64,000 nucleotides of DNA from Arthrobacter sp. TMP15 (GTDB taxonomy: Bacteria; Actinomycetota; Actinomycetes; Actinomycetales; Micrococcaceae). Each line of letters opens with the position of its first letter. The first letter of the stretch is position 1. The notes under the pieces were generated by a model. It saw only the letters and a list, made by a program, of their open reading frames with translations, was not told the DNA's origin and searched no databases. This document shows positions 58,130-64,000 of the stretch, one piece after another. The stretch lies in the NCBI RefSeq assembly GCF_039529835.1, contig NZ_CP154262.1:3100001-3164000 (forward strand), written 5' to 3'. The translations under genes and the position numbers were made by a program.

Positions 58130-58578
58130 TATTGTCCCTCCCCGCGGACCAGAATTGCTGAGACGGTAGTGGCGACCGCTTCGCCGTCGAGAGTTGAAAT
58201 TTCCGCACGCGTTGTGATCATGGCACCGCCACCCATACCCCGCACATTGTCTACGTGCAGCTCTGCCAACAGTTCATCACCGGCAACAATGGCGCGGTGG
58301 TGAGTGAATCGCTGTTCAGCGTGCACCACCCGAGTGAAGTCGATGCCGGATTCCGGATCGTTGATCAGCAAAGCATCCGCACGTTGTGCCACGATGATGG
58401 CGTAGGTAGGTGGCGCAACCAGATCTGAATGCCCCAGCGCTTGGGCTGCAGCGACCTCAAAATGGGCAGCGTTACTGGCCTTGACTGCTCTGGCAAAGTC
58501 TCGAACGGACTCTCTGCCGACACTATAAATTTCATCTAAACGATAGCTGCGCCCCTGCAGCTCGGGATTGATACTCAT
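58129..58578 (-). CDS. MaoC-type N-terminal domain protein, HadA-like
   Basis: A 149-aa hot-dog-fold protein. It starts MSINPELQGRSYRLDEIYSV and has HAEQRFTHHRAIVAGDELLAELHV, a pattern of the FAS1-type dehydratase (HadA) subunit. It lacks the catalytic D-x-N-P-x-H motif, which is in the coupled partner, so it probably forms a heterodimer with it. The stop and the partner's start overlap (TAATG). Confidence 0.86.
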   Translation of the reverse strand: MSINPELQGRSYRLDEIYSVGRESVRDFARAVKASNAAHFEVAAAQALGHSDLVAPPTYAIIVAQRADALLINDPESGIDFTRVVHAEQRFTHHRAIVAGDELLAELHVDNVRGMGGGAMITTRAEISTLDGEAVATTVSAILVRGEGQ

Positions 58579-58616
58579 GCGATCAAGCCTATAGCCAGCA
58601 TGGTGCTGTGCGCACG

Positions 58617-59183
58617 CTATGCTCGCGGGCTGGGACGCATCTTTTCAACTATTGCCACCAGCGAGGCCACATCCATATTTTCCTGGGCATCATCATGCTT
58701 TTTTGCGCCTGTGGGGAACCCAAACAGCGCTGCGTTGTTATACATTCCATCCCCCAGGAGCATCACGGCGCGTGAGACTGCTGGATCCCCAATGTCGCTA
58801 AGAATCAATTCATACCAGCGCGCATGAAGCTCCGAAAATGCCTCCCTCACACGCTCGTCTTCGCTTTGGCTCAGGCGCATTGCCGCCACAATAGTCCGGT
58901 CAAAGGGTGTGTTTCCAAAGACGCTGGTGCGGATGTAGTAACTGGCGCAGCCGTAAGGGTCCTGGGCCATGGCCGTGAAATCAATGGCGGCGTATTCGTT
59001 CAGCTTGGCCAAAAGCGCCTCAATCAGCGCTTCCTTGCTTTTGAAGTGATATAACAAGCCCCCTTTTGAGACACCGGCCGAGGCGGCAACAGCATCCAAA
59101 GTTGCCGCCTGAGGACCGTCGCTGATGAGCAGGTCTTCATAGGCCGCGAGCACCCGATCTCTTGTGGAGAGTTGTGTAGTCAT
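58617..59183 (-). CDS. TetR-family transcriptional regulator
   Basis: A 188-aa regulator. The N-terminal helix-turn-helix is TLDAVAASAGVSKGGLLYHF followed by KSKEALIEAL, typical of TetR. The C-terminal ligand domain is helical. ATG at 59183. It is divergent from an MFS pump gene with 78 bp between them, holding twin palindromic operators (59214-59252), so it most probably represses the pump and itself. The MaoC pair follows 38 bp downstream. Confidence 0.93.
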   Translation of the reverse strand: MTTQLSTRDRVLAAYEDLLISDGPQAATLDAVAASAGVSKGGLLYHFKSKEALIEALLAKLNEYAAIDFTAMAQDPYGCASYYIRTSVFGNTPFDRTIVAAMRLSQSEDERVREAFSELHARWYELILSDIGDPAVSRAVMLLGDGMYNNAALFGFPTGAKKHDDAQENMDVASLVAIVEKMRPSPRA

Positions 59184-59213
59184 CCATTTACCCTACAAGA
59201 AGTGATGAAGTAC

Positions 59214-59252
59214 ACCGTCCAGACGGTACAGTAAACCGTCTAGACGGTTTAC
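59214..59252. promoter_or_regulatory. Twin TetR operators in the divergent promoter
   Basis: Operator 1 is ACCGTC-CA-GACGGT (59214-59227). Operator 2 is a perfect 22-bp palindrome (59231-59252) containing AAACCGTCTAGACGGTTT. Their centres are 21 bp apart, two helical turns, so two dimers could bind the same face. Both share the half site ACCGTC. The end of operator 2 is 9 bp before the pump ATG. Confidence 0.88.
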
Positions 59253-59261
59253 ACTGTAAAT

Positions 59262-60818
59262 ATGGCACTATCATCGGTCACTCCTCCAGCGGTTCGCCCC
59301 GAACCCACGCCACGCGCAGGCTTCCGTAGCTGGATAGCCTTGGCTGTCCTTATGCTTCCGGTTCTGTTGGTTTCGGTGGATAATACTGTGCTTAGTTTTG
59401 CCATCCCATCCATCTCCCTAGCGCTTGTGCCTTCGGCCTCGGAGCTGCTCTGGATCATTGATATCTATCCGCTGGTTTTGGCGGCACTGCTAGTACCAAT
59501 GGGCAGCATTGCTGATAAGTTTGGCCGCCGCAAGCTACTGCTGATCGGCAGCACCGGCTTTGCCGTTGTGTCCGTGTTTGCCGCTTTTGCGCCCAACGCA
59601 GGAGCACTCATTGGTTACCGGGCGCTGCTTGGTTTGTTTGGTGCCATGTTGATGCCTTCCACGCTCTCTCTAATCCGGAACGTGTTCTTGCACCCGGGCC
59701 AGCGCCGCACAGCTATTGCAGTGTGGGCGGCCGGCTTCTCCGGAGGTGCCGCCTTGGGCCCCATCGTGGGCGGATTCATTTTGGAGCATTTCTGGTGGGG
59801 TGCCGTGTTCCTGATGTCTGTGCCTGTGCTGATCCCATTGCTTGTGCTGGCACCGATATTTGTCCCGGAATCCAAGGACCCCAACCCCGGCAAGATCGAT
59901 GTAGTGAGTATCCTGCTGACTTTTGGCGCCATGGTTCCCACAATTTTCGGCATCAAGGAACTTGCCCAGTCTGGCTTCTCTACCCTGAACGTGGCACTAA
60001 TTGTTCTCGGCGTAGGACTTGGCGTGTTGTTTGTGCGCCGTCAACTGCGCCGGAAGAACCCCATGATGGATGTAACCCTTTTTACGAACCCCGTATTTAG
60101 TGGCAGCGTCAGCGCCAACCTTTTGAGCATTTTCGCGTTGGTTGGATTCTTGTACTTCATTACCCAGCATCTGCAACTGGTGGTGGGACTTTCCCCCACA
60201 CATGCCGCATATGTGCTGGTCCCTGGTTTGGCCATCACTATTGTGTCTGGGTTGCTGGCGGCGTCTCTGGCTGGCAGGTTCAAACCCTCATATCTTGTGG
60301 CAGGGGGCCTGTTACTAAATGCCACCGGTTTCTTGATCGTTTGGTTGAATACCGATGGTTCAGTAATCGGCATCATCGCCGCGTTTGCTGTTCTAGGCGC
60401 CGGTGTTGGTATGGCCGAAACCATTTCCAACGACCTCATCCTGGCCGCAGCACCACCTGCCAAGGCAGGAGCCGCATCAGCCATTTCGGAAACGGCCTAC
60501 GAAGTGGGATCAGTGCTCGGGACTGCGATTTTGGGCAGTATTCTAGCTGCGGCTTACCGCATCAATGTGGTGTTACCGGAGGGGCTTGCCGCTGCTGATT
60601 CGGACACAGCATCCCAGACGCTCGGTGGTGCCATCGACATTGCTGGCACTCTTCCCGATCCGCAGGGTGCGGCGCTGCTTGACTCAGCCAAGCACGCCTT
60701 TGATTCCGGTTCTGGAACCGTCGCTATGGTCAGTGTTGTTTTGATGCTCGTCGCTGCACTGATGTGCCTGTGGACCCTTCGCAGTGCGGTAGCCAATCCG
60801 GAACCCGTGAATCACTAA
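59262..60818 (+). CDS. MFS drug-efflux transporter, DHA2 (QacA/SmvA) type
   Basis: A 518-aa transporter, about 14 helices. VSVDNTVLSFAIPSISLALV in helix 1, MGSIADKFGRRKLLLIGST as the loop 2-3 motif and GPIVGGFILEHFWWGAVFLM in helix 5 match QacA/SmvA pumps for cationic drugs. No ribosome binding site precedes the ATG: the TetR operator ends 9 bp before it, so the transcript may be leaderless. Regulated by the divergent TetR gene. Confidence 0.92.
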   Translation: MALSSVTPPAVRPEPTPRAGFRSWIALAVLMLPVLLVSVDNTVLSFAIPSISLALVPSASELLWIIDIYPLVLAALLVPMGSIADKFGRRKLLLIGSTGFAVVSVFAAFAPNAGALIGYRALLGLFGAMLMPSTLSLIRNVFLHPGQRRTAIAVWAAGFSGGAALGPIVGGFILEHFWWGAVFLMSVPVLIPLLVLAPIFVPESKDPNPGKIDVVSILLTFGAMVPTIFGIKELAQSGFSTLNVALIVLGVGLGVLFVRRQLRRKNPMMDVTLFTNPVFSGSVSANLLSIFALVGFLYFITQHLQLVVGLSPTHAAYVLVPGLAITIVSGLLAASLAGRFKPSYLVAGGLLLNATGFLIVWLNTDGSVIGIIAAFAVLGAGVGMAETISNDLILAAAPPAKAGAASAISETAYEVGSVLGTAILGSILAAAYRINVVLPEGLAAADSDTASQTLGGAIDIAGTLPDPQGAALLDSAKHAFDSGSGTVAMVSVVLMLVAALMCLWTLRSAVANPEPVNH

Positions 60819-60860
60819 CAGAAGCCCGACGGCGGGTAACCAGTGTTGGGGCCCGCTTGC

Positions 60861-61136
60861 CTACTGGCGTTTTGCGGCCCGCTTGGCGGCTTGTTCATTA
60901 TCGCGCTGCTCCGCTGCTTTGAGCTCCTTGCGGATATTGTGCCCGCGTAACCCCAACGACGCCATGTGGGCCAACAGCCCAACGCCGATGAACGGCAGGG
61001 CGATGAAGGTCATAGAGGGCGTTGTTGTTACGGCGCCCATGATGATGATCACGATGCCGATGAACGTCAGCCCCATGCCACCAAAAACAGCGTATTTATA
61101 GGCAGGTGGAGCGGTTTCCCAAAAGTCGTTTAGCAC
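60861..61136 (-). CDS. Small two-helix membrane protein
   Basis: A 91-aa protein with two membrane helices (AVFGGMGLTFIGIVIIIMGA and FIALPFIGVGLLAHMASLGL) and a basic C-terminus rich in Lys, Arg and Ala. GTG start at 61134-61136. Directly upstream lies the 3 x 55-bp tandem repeat. No family recognised. Confidence 0.68.
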   Translation of the reverse strand: MLNDFWETAPPAYKYAVFGGMGLTFIGIVIIIMGAVTTTPSMTFIALPFIGVGLLAHMASLGLRGHNIRKELKAAEQRDNEQAAKRAAKRQ

Positions 61137-61146
61137 GCCCCCCAGT

Positions 61147-61311
61147 CTACCGGCCGCGGGGCCCGAAGCGAGCGAAGCGAGGTTTGGGAGGGCGGGAGAC
61201 GCTACCGGCCGCGGGGCCCGAAGCGAGCGAAGCGAGGTTTGGGAGGGCGGGAGACGCTACCGGCCGCGGGGCCCGAAGCGAGCGAAGCGAGGTTTGGGAG
61301 GGCGGGAGACG
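61147..61311. repeat. 55-bp tandem repeat, three exact copies
   Basis: Three identical 55-bp units (61147-61201, 61202-61256, 61257-61311), each starting CTACCGGCCGCGGGGCCCGA and containing GCGAGCGAAGCGAGG. It fills the whole gap between the DUF2797 stop and the small membrane-protein gene. No mismatch among copies, so it is a recent amplification or is kept uniform by recombination. An ORF that runs through it is not coding. Confidence 0.95.
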
Positions 61312-62229
61312 CTAAAAGAGTGCCTCTTGCAACGCGGGGACCTCGGTGGTGTAGTCCCCAAAGCTGATCTTGTGCCCCTTGAGCGCACCAAGGTCGGCAA
61401 CAAAACTAAGTTCCGAACCGTCAACAGTCACCAGGGCATGAGCGCCAAGCATTGATTCAAGACGCATACCGTGTGTGCCCGAATGCAGCGACTGCGGATA
61501 AGCGATTCTTGGTCGGCCACCGGTAAGCTCGGCGGAAAAACTGCTGCCTTGCCATTCTTCGTTGACAGTTTCAAAACCATCCAGATCTTCCTCGGCAAGG
61601 AATTCACGCACCGCGGTGGCAACCCTCAGGTTGTGTTCGAGAAGTTCCGACGTAGAGCGCGGAGCGCAGAGTGCGGCTAGCTTCGCGGCAGCTCGGACAA
61701 ACTGGCTCACTCCCAGTTCCTTAGTAACAGCATCTTCAAGGCGGCGCACCACAGCGCCGTCATCTGCAAGCGCCACATATTGGGCCGTGACGGCACCCTG
61801 TTCGGCGAGTCGGCGCCATTTGCTGGGCATGGCGGCTGTGCCAACCTTGGTTGTGCCATCCGCAAACGTGGCGATATACAGCCAATGGGGCTGCGCCAAA
61901 TAGTTCCGCATCCCCGCAGGGGCAACCCCGCTGCGGTGGAAATCGTGCATAAAGCGCATTTCGTCCTTGGCAAAACACGATCCACACTGAAAACCGCGCT
62001 CGGCTACCTGCCCACTGGGGCAGGGGAAATGTACCGATTCATGTGGGCCCTGCACACTGGTGTGTCCCAAGCAGTAGCGAGATGAAATGCCATCCCCGGA
62101 CAGTACCTTAAACCTCAACCACTGTCCCGGCGCCAAAGGCACTCGGGCAGCGGCGTCATCGGTAAGGAGTGAGAGCGCCACTTCATCCTGGTTCCAGGAA
62201 ACCGAGCGAACCAGAGCGCAATCGACCAT
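61312..62229 (-). CDS. DUF2797 protein
   Basis: A 305-aa protein of the DUF2797 family. The diagnostic part is HWLYIATFADGTTKVGTAAM, similar to a GIY-YIG-type fold, then WRRLAEQGAVTAQYVALADD. Before it is a probable zinc cluster of cysteines (YCLGH, FPCPSGQ, FQCGSCF). Catalytic function is unknown; a nuclease relation is inferred from the fold only. ATG at 62229, and the CitE-like gene stops 17 bp upstream of it. Confidence 0.85.
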   Translation of the reverse strand: MVDCALVRSVSWNQDEVALSLLTDDAAARVPLAPGQWLRFKVLSGDGISSRYCLGHTSVQGPHESVHFPCPSGQVAERGFQCGSCFAKDEMRFMHDFHRSGVAPAGMRNYLAQPHWLYIATFADGTTKVGTAAMPSKWRRLAEQGAVTAQYVALADDGAVVRRLEDAVTKELGVSQFVRAAAKLAALCAPRSTSELLEHNLRVATAVREFLAEEDLDGFETVNEEWQGSSFSAELTGGRPRIAYPQSLHSGTHGMRLESMLGAHALVTVDGSELSFVADLGALKGHKISFGDYTTEVPALQEALF

Positions 62230-62245
62230 TGAAATAGAGCGCGGG

Positions 62246-63118
62246 CTAAAGCGCCGGCTGAACGCCGTAGGCCACGGCCAATTTCATGATCTTCTCTGCC
62301 CGGCCCAAACGCGGCAGATCAGAGCCGTCACGGATGACGCCGCCCCTAGCCTTGAAATCGTCCATGAAGTCGGTAGCCCACGCCACATCCGTGGGAGTGG
62401 GGCTGATGACCTCGTTGATGATGGTGGTCTGGTCGGTGGCCAAGCAAAGCTTGCCCGTCATTCCCATGGAAACTGTGATGGCCGACTGTTCGCGCAGGAT
62501 TGGGTGGTTCGTGCCCACGGTGGGGCCATCGATGGGGCCGGGCAGGTTACCGACCCGGCTGGCAACAACGAGCTTCGCTCGAGGGTAGGCCATGGCTTCA
62601 CGATCTGCTGACATGCCAGTGTCCCGGCGGAAATCTCCGGAGCCGAAGGCGAGGCGGAAGGCACCTTCTGCACGGGCGATGTTGTTGGCTTCTTCTATAC
62701 CAAGTGCGGATTCAACCAGGGCTAGGACACGGGTCTTGCCGTCCAAACGGTGGTAGGTTTCTTTGACCTGCTCGGCGTTCTCTGTCTTGGCCAGCATGAC
62801 GCCGAGAAGTCCTGGAACATTGCGCAGCTGCGCAACGTCGTCGGCCCAGAAGGCTGAATGGACGTCATTGATGCGGACCCAGGCTTGCCCGCCATTGCGG
62901 AGCCACTCGATGACGTCGGAACGGGCCGCGTCCTTCTTCTTGGGGTCCACGGCATCTTCGATGTCCAGTACCACGGCGTCAGCGCGTGAGCTCGCTGATT
63001 CGTCAAAGATCTCGGGACGTGTGGCAGGCACTAAGAGCCATGAGCGGGCGATCTCCGCCGGGATATTACGGGTGCGGACAGGTGCTGAGGCGGCTTCATG
63101 GCCAACGGTGCTAGACAT
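62246..63118 (-). CDS. CitE-like HpcH/HpaI aldolase/citrate lyase family protein
   Basis: A 290-aa TIM-barrel CoA-ester lyase of the citrate lyase beta family. Motifs: ARSWLLVPATRPEIFDESAS, DAVVLDIEDAVDPKKKDAAR with the metal-binding acidic residues, and ALVESALGIEEANNIAR. The ATG at 63118 starts MSSTVGHEAAS; the longer frame from 63232 begins with an unrelated stretch. A free-standing CitE of this type in Actinobacteria may cleave malyl- or methylmalyl-type CoA esters, but no partner genes are present. Substrate uncertain. Confidence 0.87.
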   Translation of the reverse strand: MSSTVGHEAASAPVRTRNIPAEIARSWLLVPATRPEIFDESASSRADAVVLDIEDAVDPKKKDAARSDVIEWLRNGGQAWVRINDVHSAFWADDVAQLRNVPGLLGVMLAKTENAEQVKETYHRLDGKTRVLALVESALGIEEANNIARAEGAFRLAFGSGDFRRDTGMSADREAMAYPRAKLVVASRVGNLPGPIDGPTVGTNHPILREQSAITVSMGMTGKLCLATDQTTIINEVISPTPTDVAWATDFMDDFKARGGVIRDGSDLPRLGRAEKIMKLAVAYGVQPAL

Positions 63119-63262
63119 ACTTCTAGGGTATACGGCAATCATTCCAGATTCGACGTGCCGTCCTACAAAGCATTGGCGCCAACACTGGTGAACTGCGCCA
63201 GTTAGCCCGCTACTTTCAGCGTTGTAAGCCATGCCTCCGGGCGGGCTCCTCCTCTGGACGAG

Positions 63263-63325
63263 GTTGAAGTTGGAGATGATGACACCCGCGAGGGACGAGC
63301 GGGTGTCATCATCTCCAACTTCAAC
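63263..63325. repeat. Dispersed hairpin element, copy 2 (27-bp arms)
   Basis: Perfect 27-bp inverted repeat (63263-63289 with 63299-63325) and a 9-nt loop. The outer 24 bp of the arm, beginning GTTGAAGTTGGAGATGATGA, is identical to the arm of the hairpin at 37593-37662. It lies 38 bp downstream of the antiporter stop on the minus strand. It has no T-run. Confidence 0.9.
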
Positions 63326-63363
63326 GGCCCTGAGCCTGCGCGTTGACTCACAACTGGTGAGCG

Positions 63364-64000
63364 CTAGTCCGGCATGATCATGGTGCGCAGGTCAAGCTGA
63401 CGTAGCACCCTGTCCGCTACTTCAGGATCCGTCTCCGGCTCATTGCGGGCCATCAGCACTTCCGTGCGAGCTGCGTCCAGAGCAATCGTCTGGACGGCAA
63501 TAACAAGCTCACGGCCCCGCCTTCGACTCTCGTCTGCCCCGTCCTTGTGCAACTCGCTTTCCAACAATTCGGCGTGCAGCTGCTGCATCCGCGTCTTCAC
63601 AAGAGCAGTCTTCTCCGGCGGCAGATTCGAGATTATTTTATTGTTTTTCAGGGCTGCGACAGCAGCTTCTTGAGCGCGCAGGGCCAGTAGTTTGGCTCCC
63701 TCACGTTCCTCCACGCCGTCGTCCGTTGCTTTCAGTGTCCTCATCAGCCACGGCAGCGTCAGTCCAGGCAGCACAAGCGTGCTCAGAAGTACTGCGCAGG
63801 CAACAACAATAATTTCATGCCGGCCCGGGAACGCCTCACCTGACGGCAGCACTGCGGGCAGCGCCAATGCCAAGGCCAGTGTGGCCAGCCCGCGCATGCC
63901 ACACCAGGTAAGGATGATGACATCTTTGAAACTGGTGGGAGGGAGATCACCCTGCCGCTTCCTGGACAGCAACGCAGCCACGGCAAACCAGAGGAAGCGC
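63364..64000 (-). CDS. Cation/proton antiporter (CPA1 type), C-terminal part
   Basis: The C-terminal 212 residues of a membrane antiporter; the gene continues beyond the window to the right. Helical segments include ILTWCGMRGLATLALALALP, the GMRG-type motif of CPA1 Na+/H+ exchangers, and EIIVVACAVLLSTLVLPGLT. After them comes a cytoplasmic helical tail of about 130 residues, partly Glu/Ala/Arg-rich. The frame is open to the window edge (RFLWFAVAALLSRKRQ). Sodium or potassium specificity cannot be told from this part. Confidence 0.88.
   Translation of the reverse strand, partial: RFLWFAVAALLSRKRQGDLPPTSFKDVIILTWCGMRGLATLALALALPAVLPSGEAFPGRHEIIVVACAVLLSTLVLPGLTLPWLMRTLKATDDGVEEREGAKLLALRAQEAAVAALKNNKIISNLPPEKTALVKTRMQQLHAELLESELHKDGADESRRRGRELVIAVQTIALDAARTEVLMARNEPETDPEVADRVLRQLDLRTMIMPD

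Noticed and set aside
61147-61311. Tandem repeats considered as a CRISPR array
   Set aside because: The copies are directly adjacent with no spacers, and there are no cas genes.
61106-61315. 69-codon plus-strand ORF through the 55-bp repeats
   Set aside because: Its length arises from the repeated unit; the translation is low complexity.

Overview
The window is chromosomal DNA of a high-GC Gram-positive bacterium, most likely a member of the Micrococcaceae (Arthrobacter-like). The evidence is a mycothiol synthase gene (mshD) next to a GlnR-type orphan regulator, the order tRNA-Trp/secE/nusG/rplK/rplA, a rpoB that appears to start at TTG with MVASSTSN, frequent GTG starts, and intrinsic terminators with long GC-rich stems. 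Genus is inferred from protein resemblance only; no 16S gene is present. There is no prophage, insertion sequence or CRISPR array.

Layout. (1) 1-19,835: the transcription/translation supercluster, almost all on the minus strand. Read from right to left it is tRNA-Trp, secE, nusG, rplK, rplA, a GNAT gene, rplJ, rplL, rpoB, rpoC, rpsL, rpsG, fusA and tuf (cut by the window edge). A thiolase and a patatin-like lipase sit on the plus strand at the two breaks in the cluster. The resistance-relevant residues of S12 (K43, K88) and the rifampicin region of RpoB look wild type. (2) 20-25 kb: an aminotransferase, then a cell-envelope stress module: a LuxR-type response regulator and PspC-domain histidine kinase, divergent from a PspC protein with a C-terminal beta-rich domain and a small membrane protein. 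(3) 25-32 kb: pfkA, a GNAT gene, a PadR-controlled efflux pump, ygfZ, a nitrobindin-like protein and small membrane proteins. (4) 32-41 kb: glnR, mshD, ppk and mutT1 in line, a large membrane protein with a YtrA-type GntR regulator, and thyA-folA. (5) 41-44.6 kb: an accessory cluster with a WXG100-type putative type VII secretion substrate and two companion genes, facing a HEAT-repeat gene followed by two small, overlapping ORFs, one apparently frameshifted. (6) 44.6-53.9 kb: a MarR-controlled MFS pump with an oxidoreductase, a BTAD regulator, an SDR enzyme, an asd gene of the enterobacterial type and an AlkZ-like protein. (7) 53.9-64 kb: a fatty acid desaturase, a coupled block of two MaoC-type hydratases, an MFS gene and murB, a TetR-controlled MFS pump with twin operators, three exact copies of a 55-bp tandem repeat, a DUF2797 protein, a CitE-like lyase and the end of a cation/proton antiporter.

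Most noteworthy: the WXG100/HEAT accessory cluster; a 24-bp inverted-repeat arm that occurs as two perfect hairpins 26 kb apart; three separate efflux modules (PadR, MarR, TetR), each with palindromic candidate operators; and a terminator-like hairpin in the rplJL leader. All positions were read by eye. Functions come from recognised motifs and family resemblance, not from database searches.
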